Shown in pieces: positions 9,715 to 19,642 of a stretch of DNA of 64,000 nt; position 1 is the stretch's first letter, and each line of letters begins with the position of its first letter. The notes under the pieces are model-generated. The model saw nothing but the letters and a program-made list of their open reading frames with translations. It had not been told where the DNA came from and made no database searches. Origin of the DNA: Massilia niastensis DSM 21313 (GTDB taxonomy: Bacteria > Pseudomonadota > Gammaproteobacteria > Burkholderiales > Burkholderiaceae_D). The DNA is taken from assembly GCF_000382345.1 (NCBI RefSeq), contig NZ_KB908077.1, positions 124,001-188,000 on the forward strand, written 5' to 3'. A program made the position numbers and the translations under genes.

Positions 9715-10770
9715 ATGCATTCCGCAGCCCTGACCACCGCCGCGCAGGCGGACGACCTCCCCCTTCACGCCATCGACGCCGCCGCGGCCCACCTGGCCGA
9801 CGTGCTGGCGTTCGCCATCGAACACGGCCCCGCGCATGCGGCCCTGGTCGTGTACGACACCCGCACCGCCCTGTCGCGCGCCCTGCTCGAGGCCTACCGC
9901 CGCAACCTGCCGCAGGCGAGCTTCATCGATTTCGATGCGACTTCCCCGGACGAGGTGCTGGCGGCCTTCCGGCGCATGGCCGCGCAGGACCTGGTGGTGC
10001 TGCTGCAATCCACCAATTTCCGCCTGGACGGCTTCCGCATCCGCGTCGAGCTGTTCAAGCTGGGCCTGAAGGTGATCGAGCACGTGCACCTGTCGCGCAT
10101 GCCCGGCGTGCAGCGCGAGCATTACATCGAGGCGCTGGCCTACGACCCGGCCTATTTCCGCGGCACCGGCCGCGCGCTCAAGGCGCGCATCGACACGGCG
10201 CCGCATGCGCGCGTGTGCGGCGGCGGCGAGACCCTGCACTTCGCCTCCGCCTTCGAGCCGGCCAAGCTGAACGTGGGCGACTATAGCGAGATGAACAACG
10301 TCGGCGGCCAGTTCCCGATCGGCGAGGTGTTCACCGAGGCGCTCGACCTGGAGGCGGTGCACGGCCGGGTCCAGGTGCATGTGTTCGGCGACACCAGCTA
10401 CCGCTCCAACCGCCCCGATACGCCGGTCACCCTGGTGATCGAGCGCGGCCGCGTGGTGGCGGCCGAGAACGCCACGCCGGCCTTCCAGGAAGTGCTCGAC
10501 ATCATCCGCGCCGACGAGGGCGAGGTCTGGGTGCGCGAACTCGGCTTCGGCCTGAACCGCGCCTTCACGCGCGAGCGCCGGGTCGACGATATCGGCACCT
10601 ACGAGCGCATGTGCGGCATCCACCTGTCGCTCGGCGCCAAGCACGGGGTCTATCCAAAGCCGGGTTTCAAACGCAAGGATGCGCGCTACCATATCGACGT
10701 ATTCGCCGTCACCGAGGCCGTGTACCTGGGCGAGGAACAGGTCTACCAGGACGGCCGCTGGCAGGTATAA
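9715..10770 (+). CDS. M29-type (aminopeptidase T-like) metallopeptidase
   Basis: About 351 residues from the ATG at 9715. An earlier in-frame start at 9625 would add a non-conserved stretch that runs through the likely promoter. The C-terminal half holds the expected M29 metal ligands: Glu in GEVFTEA, Glu in VRELGFGLN, His in CGIHLSLGAKHG and the HxD pair in YHIDV. These fit a cytosolic aminopeptidase with a two-metal (Zn/Co) centre. Family members are often about 400 residues, so this is a slightly short variant with a divergent N-terminal domain. It is transcribed away from the tubulin-like cluster. Substrate unknown. Confidence 0.75.
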   Translation: MHSAALTTAAQADDLPLHAIDAAAAHLADVLAFAIEHGPAHAALVVYDTRTALSRALLEAYRRNLPQASFIDFDATSPDEVLAAFRRMAAQDLVVLLQSTNFRLDGFRIRVELFKLGLKVIEHVHLSRMPGVQREHYIEALAYDPAYFRGTGRALKARIDTAPHARVCGGGETLHFASAFEPAKLNVGDYSEMNNVGGQFPIGEVFTEALDLEAVHGRVQVHVFGDTSYRSNRPDTPVTLVIERGRVVAAENATPAFQEVLDIIRADEGEVWVRELGFGLNRAFTRERRVDDIGTYERMCGIHLSLGAKHGVYPKPGFKRKDARYHIDVFAVTEAVYLGEEQVYQDGRWQV

Positions 10771-10829
10771 AGCCGGCAGCCCGGCAGGTGGCGCGCCACG
10801 GACATTCCTATATGCATAGGAGCGCCACC

Positions 10830-12005
10830 ATGGACGAGGACGTTTCCATTTACGTCAACGAGATCCAGGCAATCAGCGCCGTGCCCCGGATCCTCGAGAC
10901 CGTCGCGGCCATGACCGGGCTGCGCTTCGCCTGCATCGCCCACGTCACCGCCACCTCCTGGACCACCTGCGCGGTGCATGACCGGCTCGACTTCGGGCTC
11001 AAGCCCGGCGACCAGCTCGACATCAGCACCACGATCTGCCAGGAAGTGCATGAAACCCTGCAGCCCGTCATCATCGACAGCGTCCGGCATAGCGAACGCT
11101 ACCGTGACCACCCCACGCCGCGCCTGTACGGCTTCCAGAGCTATTTCTCGATCCCGATCTTCCGTCCGGACGGCTTCTATTTCGGCACCCTGTGCGGCAT
11201 CGATCCGGAACCGGCGCGCCTGACCGACGCCGGCACGGTGTCGGCCCTGAGCCTGTTCGCCGAGCTGATCTCGCGCCAGCTGGAAACCGAGCGTTCGCTG
11301 CGCGCGGCGCGCACGGCGCTGTTTTCCGAACGCGAGACGGCCGAGCTGCGCGAGCAGTTCATCGCGGTGCTCGGCCACGACCTGCGCACGCCGCTCGGCG
11401 CCATCCTGAACGGCGCCGACCTGCTGAAGCTGCGCAGCACCGATCCGGCCACCCTGCAGGTGGTCGAACGCATCCGCCGCAGCGCCAGGCGCATGGCCGG
11501 CCTGGTCGACGACGTGGTCGATTTCACGCGCGGACGCATGGGTTCCGGCATCGCGCTCGACCTGCGCCGCCACGAGGACATCGGCCCGCTGCTGGAACAG
11601 GTGGTGGACGAGCTGCGCGCCGCCTACCCGAACCGCCGGCTGGTCACGGCGATCGCCCCCGGCATGTCGCTGCGCTGCGATGCCCAGCGCCTGGCCCAGC
11701 TGCTGTCCAACCTGCTCAAGAACGCCCTGGTGCACGGCGCGCCCGAACGTCCCATCATCGTCAAGGCGCACATCGACGACAGCAGCTTCGTGCTCGAGGT
11801 CAGCAACGAAGGAGCGGACCTGAGCCCCGCCATGATCGACCAGCTGTTCAAGCCCTACTGGCGCGCCTCGTCGCGCGCCGGCGACGAGGGCCTGGGACTG
11901 GGCCTGTACATCGTCGACCAGATCGCACGCGGGCATGACGGCGCGATCCGGGTCGAATCGGCAGGCGGGCGCACCTCCTTCATCTTCTCGATGCCGGCCG
12001 AATAG
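10830..12005 (+). CDS. GAF-domain sensor histidine kinase
   Basis: 391 residues, no membrane helix, so a soluble kinase. A GAF domain fills residues ~1-150. A coiled linker leads to the HisKA box, where the phospho-acceptor His lies in FIAVLGHDLRTPLGAI. The HATPase_c domain has the N box (LLSNLLKNALVHGA) and a G box (DEGLGLGLYIV). The ATG at 10830 is chosen for its AGGAG site seven bases upstream; an ATG at 10812 is possible. No response regulator is next to it, so it is probably an orphan kinase that signals to a distant partner. The GAF ligand is unknown. Confidence 0.9.
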   Translation: MDEDVSIYVNEIQAISAVPRILETVAAMTGLRFACIAHVTATSWTTCAVHDRLDFGLKPGDQLDISTTICQEVHETLQPVIIDSVRHSERYRDHPTPRLYGFQSYFSIPIFRPDGFYFGTLCGIDPEPARLTDAGTVSALSLFAELISRQLETERSLRAARTALFSERETAELREQFIAVLGHDLRTPLGAILNGADLLKLRSTDPATLQVVERIRRSARRMAGLVDDVVDFTRGRMGSGIALDLRRHEDIGPLLEQVVDELRAAYPNRRLVTAIAPGMSLRCDAQRLAQLLSNLLKNALVHGAPERPIIVKAHIDDSSFVLEVSNEGADLSPAMIDQLFKPYWRASSRAGDEGLGLGLYIVDQIARGHDGAIRVESAGGRTSFIFSMPAE

Positions 12006-12150
12006 GCGTCTGAACAAATGCCATGCCAATCGGCACTTTGACTATCGATTCGACGCCAAAAGCGCCCTGCCACTGTAGAATCACGGTCATATGCACTATG
12101 TATCAGGATTTTTACAATTCCCCAAACCAATTGCCGTGGAGCTAAGGCTA

Positions 12151-12168
12151 GAATAGTTTTTCCTATTC
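12151..12168. promoter_or_regulatory. inverted repeat upstream of the first M1 peptidase gene
   Basis: GAATAG and CTATTC are perfect arms around six bases, in an AT-rich patch 23 bp before the ATG at 12191. It could be an operator. The arms resemble NarL/RcsB-type half sites only loosely. Nothing else is evident in the 185-bp gap. Confidence 0.3.
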
Positions 12169-12190
12169 CAAATATAATTCCAGGGGAAGT

Positions 12191-14557
12191 ATGATTCGTT
12201 TGCCCATCGGGCTGGCGGCGCTATGTCTTGCCGCCTCGGCGTTCGCTGCCGCACCTTTCGACGACAAGTTCCGCCAGCTCGACGAGCTGCTGCCGACGCC
12301 GGGCGCGATCCGCACCGCGTCGGGAGCGCCGGGCCAGGCCTACTGGCAGCAGCGCGCCGACTACACGATCCGGGCGACGCTCGACGAAGCGAAGCGTGCG
12401 ATCAGCGGCGCGGGCACGATCACCTACCACAACAATTCCCCCGATACGCTGAAATACCTCTGGCTGCAGCTCGACCAGAACATCTACAAGCCGGATTCGG
12501 ACGCGCGCCTGAGCGCCGCCGTCGCCTCGCGCGAGGCCTGGACCAGGCCGGGCACGCCCGAGGAAGGCCTGAAGTACGACGGCCTGCGCTCGATGCTCGA
12601 AGCCGGCACCTTCCCGGGCGGCTTCCACATCAAGGGCGTCAGGGACAGCGGCGGCCGCCCGCTGCCGTACACGATCAACAAGACCATGATGCGCGTCGAC
12701 CTGCCGCAGCCGCTGCGGCCGGGCGCGCGCGTGTCGTTCAGCGTCGAGTGGAGCTACAGCATCAACGAGCAGAAGGTGCTCGGCGGCCGCTCGGGCTACG
12801 AGAAGTTCGAGGACAAGAACGACCTGTTCGAGATCGCCCAGTGGTTCCCGCGCATGGCGGCCTACTACGACGTCTATGGCTGGCAGCACAAGCAGTTCCT
12901 GGGCGCCGGCGAGTTCACCCTGGAATTCGGCGACTACGACGTGCGCATCACCGTGCCGAGCGACCACATCGTGGCCTCGACCGGCGAGCTGCAGAATCCG
13001 GGCGAAGTCCTGACCCCGGTCCAGCGCGAGCGCCTGCAGCGGGCGCGCAGCGCGAAGAAGCCGGTCCTCATCGTCACCCAGGCCGAGGCCGAAGCCGCCG
13101 AGAAGGGCCGCGCCACCACCACCAGGACCTGGCACTTCAAGGCCGACAACGTGCGCGACTTCGCGTTCGCGAGCAGCCGCAAGTTCATCTGGGACGCCCA
13201 GGGCGTCAAGAGCGGCAATACCGACGTCATGGCGATGTCCTACTACCCGAAGGAAGGCAATCCGCTGTGGGAGCGCTATTCGACCCACTCGATCATCCAC
13301 ACCATCGAGCAGTACAACAAGTACTCCTTCGACTACCCGTATCCGACCGCGATCTCGGTCAACGGTCCGGTGGGCGGCATGGAATACCCGATGATCTCGT
13401 TCAACGGCCCGCGGCCCGTGAAGGACAAGAAGACCGGCGAACTGAGCTACTCGAAGCGCACCAAGTATGGCCTGATCGGGGTGATCATCCATGAAGTCGG
13501 CCACAACTACTTCCCGATGATCGTCAACTCCGACGAACGCCAGTGGACCTGGATGGACGAGGGCCTGAACAGCTTCGTCCAGTACCTGGCCCAGCAGGCA
13601 TGGGAAGAGGACTGGCCGGATGCCCGCGGCGATACGCGCACCATCCTGGACTACATGCGCAGCCGTAACCAGGTGCCGATCATGACCAATTCGGAGTCCC
13701 TGCTCCAGTTCGGCAACAATGCCTACTCCAAGCCGGCCACCGCCCTGAACATCCTGCGCGAGACCATCCTCGGCCGCGAGCTGTTCGACTTCGCCTTCCG
13801 CGAGTATGCGCAGCGCTGGAAGTTCAAGCGCCCCACGCCGGCCGACTTCTTCCGCAGCATGGAAGACGCGTCGGGCACGGACCTCGACTGGTTCTGGCGC
13901 GGCTGGTTCTACACCACCGATGCGGTCGACATCAGCGTCGACAACATCAGCGAATACACCGTCAGCAGCAAGGACCCGGAAGTCGAGAAGGCCCTGCAGC
14001 GCATGCGCAAGGCGGCCGAGCCGGTGTCGGTCACCGACCAGCGCAACAAGGGCATGCCGCGCCGCGTCGACGCCCATCCGGAGCTGAAGGATTTTTATAA
14101 CGAACACGACGACTTCACGGTCACCAACAAGGACCGCAACAAGTACGCCGAGACGGTCAACGAGCTGGAAGACTGGGAAAAGGAGCTGCTCAAGACCGGC
14201 AAGCACCTGTATCTGGTCGACTTCAGCAACAAGGGCGGGCTGGTCATGCCGCTGATCGTGGAGATCGAACTCAAGAGCGGCAAGAAGTACATCGAGCGCA
14301 TCCCGGCCGAGGTATGGCGCTTCTCGCCCCAGAAGATCACCAAGCTGTTCATGACCGACGAGCCGATCGTCGGCCTGGTGCAGGACCCGTACTGGGAGAC
14401 CGCCGACATCGACGTCGGCAACAATGGCTGGCCGCGCAAGGCAGCGCCATCGCGCCTGGAGCTGTTCAAGACCGAGCGTGACCAGAACAACCTGATGCGC
14501 GACTTTAATACCAAGCTCAAGACCAAGGACGAGGGAGAAGCATCGAAGTCCGAGTGA
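12191..14557 (+). CDS. M1 family metallopeptidase, copy 1
   Basis: 788 residues with a Sec signal peptide ending near AAPFDD. The zinc site is HEVGHN (about residue 435) followed 18 residues later by the third ligand in MDEGLNSF, the gluzincin HExxH-x18-E pattern of M1 peptidases. The substrate-recognition stretch before it reads GGMEYPM, in place of GAMEN, as in the secreted M1 subgroup. It is probably a periplasmic metallopeptidase. The start has AGGGGAAG just upstream. A close paralogue begins 105 bp downstream; the last third of the two genes is nearly identical while the first half has diverged. Substrate is unknown; a TonB receptor lies in the same locus. Confidence 0.92.
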   Translation: MIRLPIGLAALCLAASAFAAAPFDDKFRQLDELLPTPGAIRTASGAPGQAYWQQRADYTIRATLDEAKRAISGAGTITYHNNSPDTLKYLWLQLDQNIYKPDSDARLSAAVASREAWTRPGTPEEGLKYDGLRSMLEAGTFPGGFHIKGVRDSGGRPLPYTINKTMMRVDLPQPLRPGARVSFSVEWSYSINEQKVLGGRSGYEKFEDKNDLFEIAQWFPRMAAYYDVYGWQHKQFLGAGEFTLEFGDYDVRITVPSDHIVASTGELQNPGEVLTPVQRERLQRARSAKKPVLIVTQAEAEAAEKGRATTTRTWHFKADNVRDFAFASSRKFIWDAQGVKSGNTDVMAMSYYPKEGNPLWERYSTHSIIHTIEQYNKYSFDYPYPTAISVNGPVGGMEYPMISFNGPRPVKDKKTGELSYSKRTKYGLIGVIIHEVGHNYFPMIVNSDERQWTWMDEGLNSFVQYLAQQAWEEDWPDARGDTRTILDYMRSRNQVPIMTNSESLLQFGNNAYSKPATALNILRETILGRELFDFAFREYAQRWKFKRPTPADFFRSMEDASGTDLDWFWRGWFYTTDAVDISVDNISEYTVSSKDPEVEKALQRMRKAAEPVSVTDQRNKGMPRRVDAHPELKDFYNEHDDFTVTNKDRNKYAETVNELEDWEKELLKTGKHLYLVDFSNKGGLVMPLIVEIELKSGKKYIERIPAEVWRFSPQKITKLFMTDEPIVGLVQDPYWETADIDVGNNGWPRKAAPSRLELFKTERDQNNLMRDFNTKLKTKDEGEASKSE

Positions 14558-14607
14558 TCGTCCGATCGGGCGACCATTGAACGTGGGCGACATCCGTGCC
14601 CACTCTC

Positions 14608-14646
14608 ACCGGCAGCGCGCACGACGCCCTGCCGGTTCTTTATTTT
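14608..14646 (+). terminator. putative intrinsic terminator between the two M1 genes
   Basis: Stem ACCGGCAG / CTGCCGGT (14608-14615 and 14629-14636) with a 13-base loop, followed by TCTTTATTTT. A second small hairpin (GTGGGC..GCCCAC, 14583-14603) lies just before it. If functional, it would partly uncouple the two paralogues. Confidence 0.5.
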
Positions 14647-14662
14647 GCAGTCCTACCACAGC

Positions 14663-17044
14663 ATGACACTCAAGCACCTGCACGCACGCCTTGCCGCACT
14701 GACCTTCTTCCTGAGCGCCGCCGCCCACGCCGCCCCGGCCTTCGACGACAAGTTCCGCCAGCTCGACGAGCTGCTGCCGACGCCGGGCGCGACCCGCACC
14801 GCGTCCGGCGCGCCCGGCCACGCCTACTGGCAGCAGCGCGCCGATTACCGCCTGCGCGTCACGCTCGACGAAGCGCAGCGCGCGCTCAAGGGTTCCGGCA
14901 CCGTCACCTACCACAACAATTCGCCCGACACCCTGTCCTACCTGTGGGTGCAGCTGGACCAGAACATGTTCCGCGGCGACTCGGACAACCGCAATATCGC
15001 CACCCTGCCCTCGCGCGACGCCTGGCAGGCGCGCGGCAACGACGGCGTCAAGTTCGACGCCCTGCGCTTCAACCTCGCATCGCGCACTTTCGCGGGCGGC
15101 ATCGACATCCACGGCGTGACCGGCAGCGACGGCCGTCCGCTGCGCCACACGATCAACAAGACCATGATGCGGATCGACCTGCCGCAGCCGCTGAAGCCGG
15201 GCGCGCGCTTTTCGTTCAACGTCGCGTGGAGCTTCAATGTGCCCGAGATGAACGTGCTGGGCCGCCGCATGGGCTTCGAGAAGTTCGACGACAACAACGA
15301 CATCTATGAGATCGCCCAGTGGTTCCCGCGCATGGCGGCCTACTACGACGCGGCCGGCTGGCAGAACAAGCAGTACCTCGGCGACGGCGAGTTCACCCTG
15401 GAATTCGGCGACTACGAGGTCGAGATCACGGCGCCCGCCGACCATATCGTGGCCTCGACCGGCGAGCTGCAGAACCCGGGCGAGGTCCTCACCGCGGCGC
15501 AGCGCGAGCGCCTGAAGCAGGCGCGCACGTCGAACACGCCGGTCATGATCGTGACCCAGCGCGAGGCCGAAGCGAACGAAAAGGGCCGCGCCACCACCAC
15601 CAGGACCTGGCGCTTCAGGGCGCACAATGTGCGCGATTTCGCCTTCGCCAGCAGCCGCAAGTTCATCTGGGACGCCCAGGGCATCAGGAGCGGCAGCCGG
15701 GACGTGATGGCGATGTCCTACTACCCGGCCGAAGCCAATCCGCTGTGGGAACGCTACTCGACGCCCGCCGTGGTCCACACCATCGAGCAGTACAACAAGT
15801 ATTCCTTCGACTACCCGTATCCGGTCGCGATCTCGGTCAACGGCCCGGTGGGCGGCATGGAATATCCGATGATCTCGTTCAACGGCCGCCGTCCGGTCAA
15901 GGACAAGAAGACCGGCGAGATCACCTATCCGAAGGCGAGCAAGTATGGCCTGATCAGCGTGATCATCCACGAGGTCGGCCACAACTACTTCCCGATGATC
16001 GTCAACTCCGACGAACGCCAGTGGACCTGGATGGACGAGGGCCTGAACAGCTTCCTGCAATTCCTCGCCGAGCAGGCCTGGGAAGAGAACTTCCCCGGGC
16101 GCCGTGGCGAAGCGCGCGCGATCGCCGACTACATGCGCAGCACCAACCAGGCGCCGATCATGACGAATGCCGAGTCGACTCCGCAGCGCGGCAACAACGC
16201 GTATGCGAAACCGGCGACGGCCCTGAACATCCTGCGCGAGACCATCCTCGGGCGCGAACTGTTCGACTTCGCCTTCCGCGAGTACGCCGAGCGCTGGAAG
16301 TTCAAGCGCCCCACCCCGGCCGACTTCTTCCGCACCATGGAAGACGCGTCGGGCACGGACCTCGACTGGTTCTGGCGCGGCTGGTTCTACACCACCGATG
16401 CGGTCGACATCAGCGTCGACGACATCAGCGAATACACCGTCAGCAGCAAGGATCCGGACGTCGAGAAGGCGCTGCAGCGCATGCGCAAGGCGGCCGAGCC
16501 GGTGTCGCTCACCGACCAGCGCAACAAGGGCATGCCGCGCCGCGTCGACGCCCATCCGGAGCTGAAGGATTTTTATAACGAACACGACGACTTCACGGTC
16601 ACCAACAAGGACCGCAACAAGTACGCCGAGACGGTCAACGAGCTGGAAGACTGGGAACAGGAGCTGCTCAAGACCGGCAAGCACCTGTATCTGGTCGACT
16701 TCAGCAACAGGGGCGGGCTGGTCATGCCGCTGATCGTGGAGATCGAACTCAAGAGCGGCAAGAAGTACATCGAGCGCATCCCGGCCGAAGTGTGGCGCTT
16801 CTCGCCCCAGAAGATCACCAAGCTGTTCATGACCGACGAGCCGATCGTCGGCCTGGTCCAGGACCCGTACTGGGAAACCGCCGACATCGACGTCGGCAAC
16901 AACGCCTGGCCGCGCAAGACGATCCCGTCGCGCCTGGAGCTGTTCAAGACCGAGCGTGACCAGAACAACCTGATGCGCGACTTCCGCACGCCGCTGAAGC
17001 GGTCCGGCGATCCGGCGGCCAGCCAGGCGAAGGACGGGCAATGA
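14663..17044 (+). CDS. M1 family metallopeptidase, copy 2
   Basis: 793 residues from the ATG at 14663; a TTG at 14645 would add six residues before the signal peptide. It has the same architecture as copy 1: Sec signal, GGMEYPM exopeptidase motif, HEVGHN plus the distal Glu in DEGLNSF. Protein identity to copy 1 is high throughout and nearly complete over the last ~280 residues. The stop overlaps the start of the DUF6702 gene (ATGA), so this copy is translationally coupled to the downstream secreted protein and TonB receptor. That suggests a joint role in handling an extracellular peptide or metal-bound substrate, which is inference. Confidence 0.92.
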   Translation: MTLKHLHARLAALTFFLSAAAHAAPAFDDKFRQLDELLPTPGATRTASGAPGHAYWQQRADYRLRVTLDEAQRALKGSGTVTYHNNSPDTLSYLWVQLDQNMFRGDSDNRNIATLPSRDAWQARGNDGVKFDALRFNLASRTFAGGIDIHGVTGSDGRPLRHTINKTMMRIDLPQPLKPGARFSFNVAWSFNVPEMNVLGRRMGFEKFDDNNDIYEIAQWFPRMAAYYDAAGWQNKQYLGDGEFTLEFGDYEVEITAPADHIVASTGELQNPGEVLTAAQRERLKQARTSNTPVMIVTQREAEANEKGRATTTRTWRFRAHNVRDFAFASSRKFIWDAQGIRSGSRDVMAMSYYPAEANPLWERYSTPAVVHTIEQYNKYSFDYPYPVAISVNGPVGGMEYPMISFNGRRPVKDKKTGEITYPKASKYGLISVIIHEVGHNYFPMIVNSDERQWTWMDEGLNSFLQFLAEQAWEENFPGRRGEARAIADYMRSTNQAPIMTNAESTPQRGNNAYAKPATALNILRETILGRELFDFAFREYAERWKFKRPTPADFFRTMEDASGTDLDWFWRGWFYTTDAVDISVDDISEYTVSSKDPDVEKALQRMRKAAEPVSLTDQRNKGMPRRVDAHPELKDFYNEHDDFTVTNKDRNKYAETVNELEDWEQELLKTGKHLYLVDFSNRGGLVMPLIVEIELKSGKKYIERIPAEVWRFSPQKITKLFMTDEPIVGLVQDPYWETADIDVGNNAWPRKTIPSRLELFKTERDQNNLMRDFRTPLKRSGDPAASQAKDGQ

Positions 17045-17544
17045 GGGCGCGTCTCCTGAAGACCCTGGGCGCCGCCCTGCTGCTGTGCGTGAGCGCGCAG
17101 GTGGCGGCGCACCGCTTCCACACGGGCCTCACCGACATCTCGTACAACGAACGCACCAAGAGCACCGAGATCATCCACACCTACATGGCGCACGACATCG
17201 AGGCGCTGCTGGCGAACCTGTACCAGCGCCAGTTCGACCTGAGCGATCCGGAAGACCAGGACGTGCTGCGCAGGTACGTCGAGCAGCAGTTCTGGCTGAA
17301 GGCGCAGGACGGCAGGCGCCTGCCGGTGCGCTGGGTCGGCATGACGATCGACGCCCAGAGCGTGGTGATCTACCAGGAAGCCGAAGGCATGCCGGTCTCC
17401 AGCGCCGCCGCCATCCGCCAGGGCGTGCTGGTCGACTTCCTGCCCGACCAGGTCAACACCGTCAACCTCAACGAAGGCGGCGCCGTCCGCTCACTGACTT
17501 TCATGCGCCAGGCCCTCGAACAGCCGGCGCGCCAGGCGCCATGA
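17041..17544 (+). CDS. DUF6702-type secreted protein
   Basis: 167 residues with a Sec signal peptide (cleavage near VAAHRFH). The mature start HRFHTGLTDISYNERTKS, followed by EIIHTYMAHDIEALL, fits the DUF6702 family: small secreted beta-rich proteins with conserved His near the N-terminus, often found beside M1 peptidases and TonB receptors. It overlaps the preceding M1 gene and the following receptor gene by four bases each, so the three are one translational unit. Biochemical function is unknown; the N-terminal His could bind metal, which is speculation. Confidence 0.75.
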   Translation: MRARLLKTLGAALLLCVSAQVAAHRFHTGLTDISYNERTKSTEIIHTYMAHDIEALLANLYQRQFDLSDPEDQDVLRRYVEQQFWLKAQDGRRLPVRWVGMTIDAQSVVIYQEAEGMPVSSAAAIRQGVLVDFLPDQVNTVNLNEGGAVRSLTFMRQALEQPARQAP

Positions 17545-19601
17545 TCCAGGCTCGTCCCCTTCCCTGCGCGCTGGCCGCGCTGTTCGTTTCCAGCCTCGCC
17601 CACGCCGACGACTTCGTGCTCCAGCGCGTGCTGGTCGAAGGCGCGCGCGCCAGCCAGCTGGGCATCGCCGACTCCGCCGGCGCCGGCAGCGCGGGCGCGA
17701 AAGACCTGGAAAACCGCATCGCCTACCGCCCGGGCGAGCTGCTCGAAGTCACGCCCGGCCTGATCGCCAGCCAGCACAGCGGCGAAGGCAAGGCCAACCA
17801 GTTCTACCTGCGCGGCTTCAACCTCGACCACGGCACCGACCTCGCCACCTGGGTCGACGGCATGCCGGTCAACCAGCGCAGCCACGCGCACGGCCAGGGC
17901 TGGACCGACCTGAATTTCCTGATCCCCGAGCTGGTCGGCCGCCTCGACTACCGCAAGGGCCCCTACTCCGCGCGCGAAGGCGACTTCTCGTCGGCCGGCG
18001 TGGCCTCGCTCGCCTATGCCAACCGGCTGGTGCGTTCCCTGGCATCGGCGACGCTGGGCCAGGACGGCCATGCGCGCACGGTGCTGGCCGGCTCGCCCGC
18101 CCTGGCCGGGGGCAGCCTGCTGTACGCGCTGGAGCTGATGAAGAACGACGGCCCGTGGACCCGGCCGGACGGCTACCGCAAGCTCAACGCCGTGCTGCGC
18201 TACAGCCGCGGCTACGCCAACAACGGCTGGAGCGTGACCGCGATGGGCTACAGCGGCCACTGGAACGCGACCGACCAGATCCCGCTGCGCGCGGTGCAGC
18301 AGGGGCAGATCGGCCGCTACGACGCCCTCGACGGGAGCGATGGCGGCGAGGCGCGCCGCTTCAGCCTGTCCGGCGTGTGGCGCCGCACCGATGCCGGCTC
18401 GGCCTCGAAGCTGAGCGCCTACGCGATCCGCAACCGCCTCGACCTGTATTCGAACTTCAGCTACTTCCTGAACGATCCGGTGAATGGCGACCAGTTCAGC
18501 CAGCCCGACCGGCGCGTGAGCACGGGCCTGGACGGCAGCCACACCTGGCACGTGCACCGCAGCGAACAGTTTTCGTCCGACCTGACGGTCGGCGCCTCGT
18601 TCCAGAACGACAACATCTTCAACGGCCTGTACGACACGCGCGCGCGGCGCCGCCTGGCGACCACCCGCGAAGACCACATCCTCGAGACCAGCGGCGCCGT
18701 GTACGTCGAAAGCGCGACGCGCTGGAGCGAGGCGCTGCGCACGGTGGCCGGGGTGCGCGCCAGCCGCTACGCTTTCCGTGTCGACAGCGACCGCCCGGAA
18801 AATTCGGGCCGGGCCCACGACAGCCTGGTGACGCCCTCGCTGAACATCGTCTACGGTCCGTGGACCTCGACCGAGCTGTATGCCAACTACGGCCACGGCT
18901 TCCACAGCAACGATGCGCGCGGCACGGTGGCCTCGGTCGATCCGAAGACCCTCGACCCGGTCGATCGCACGCCGGGCCTGGTGCGCTCGCGCGGCTATGA
19001 GCTGGGCATCCGCACCGAGGCGATCCCGAAGATGCAGACCTCGCTGTCGCTGTACCGCCTGGACTTCGATTCCGAACTGGCCTATATCGGCGACGCCGGC
19101 AATACCGAGGCGGGCGATCCGAGCCGGCGCTATGGGCTGGAGTTTTCGAACTACTACCGCCCGCTCAAGTGGCTGTCGATCGACTTCGACGCCGCCTATG
19201 CGCGCGCCCGTTCGCGTGGCGGGAATCCGGCCGGAGACCGGGACGCCGGCCGCAGGATCCCCGGCGCGGTCGAAGGCGTGGCCCAGCTCGGCCTGACGAT
19301 GGACCGCTCCGGCCCGTGGTCGGGCGCGCTGCGCCTGCGCTGGTTCGGCCCGCGCCCGCTCGTCGAGGACGACAGTGTCCGGAGCAAGGCCAGCGTCACC
19401 CTCAACGGGCGGATCGGCTACCGGATTTCAAAGGACATGCGGATCGAGCTCGAAGGCTTCAACCTGACCAACCGGCGCGACTCGGCGATCGACTACTACT
19501 ACGCCTCGCGCCTGGCGGGCGAAGCGGACGCTGTGGAGGATGTCCACTTCCATCCGATCGAGCCGCGTTCGGCGCGCATCACCTTCACCAGGAATTGGTA
19601 A
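17541..19601 (+). CDS. TonB-dependent outer-membrane receptor
   Basis: 686 residues from the ATG at 17541, with a short signal peptide ending at AHADD. The plug domain (RPGELLEVTPGLIASQHSGEG, then FYLRGFNLDHGTDLATWVDG) is typical, and the protein closes with a beta-barrel ending in ITFTRNW, a C-terminal aromatic that fits the BAM signal. The plug sequence LDHGTDLATWVDGMPVNQRSHAHGQG is shortened here to its hallmark HAHGQG, a His-containing motif seen in a receptor subgroup often linked to metal uptake. It is translationally coupled to the DUF6702 gene. Ligand unknown; no Fur box was seen upstream. Confidence 0.9.
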   Translation: MIQARPLPCALAALFVSSLAHADDFVLQRVLVEGARASQLGIADSAGAGSAGAKDLENRIAYRPGELLEVTPGLIASQHSGEGKANQFYLRGFNLDHGTDLATWVDGMPVNQRSHAHGQGWTDLNFLIPELVGRLDYRKGPYSAREGDFSSAGVASLAYANRLVRSLASATLGQDGHARTVLAGSPALAGGSLLYALELMKNDGPWTRPDGYRKLNAVLRYSRGYANNGWSVTAMGYSGHWNATDQIPLRAVQQGQIGRYDALDGSDGGEARRFSLSGVWRRTDAGSASKLSAYAIRNRLDLYSNFSYFLNDPVNGDQFSQPDRRVSTGLDGSHTWHVHRSEQFSSDLTVGASFQNDNIFNGLYDTRARRRLATTREDHILETSGAVYVESATRWSEALRTVAGVRASRYAFRVDSDRPENSGRAHDSLVTPSLNIVYGPWTSTELYANYGHGFHSNDARGTVASVDPKTLDPVDRTPGLVRSRGYELGIRTEAIPKMQTSLSLYRLDFDSELAYIGDAGNTEAGDPSRRYGLEFSNYYRPLKWLSIDFDAAYARARSRGGNPAGDRDAGRRIPGAVEGVAQLGLTMDRSGPWSGALRLRWFGPRPLVEDDSVRSKASVTLNGRIGYRISKDMRIELEGFNLTNRRDSAIDYYYASRLAGEADAVEDVHFHPIEPRSARITFTRNW

Positions 19602-19642
19602 GGCTCAGACCGGCTGCGTGGAAAAGTGCTACGCTAGCCGGC

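Noticed and set aside
12173..12178. TATAAT just ahead of the first M1 gene
   Set aside because: A start site from this box would fall at the ribosome-binding site, and no -35 element is at the right distance.
12221..17041. Two long minus-strand frames opposite the M1 peptidase genes
   Set aside because: Both are shadows of the same codon-biased genes and repeat each other only because the peptidases are paralogues.
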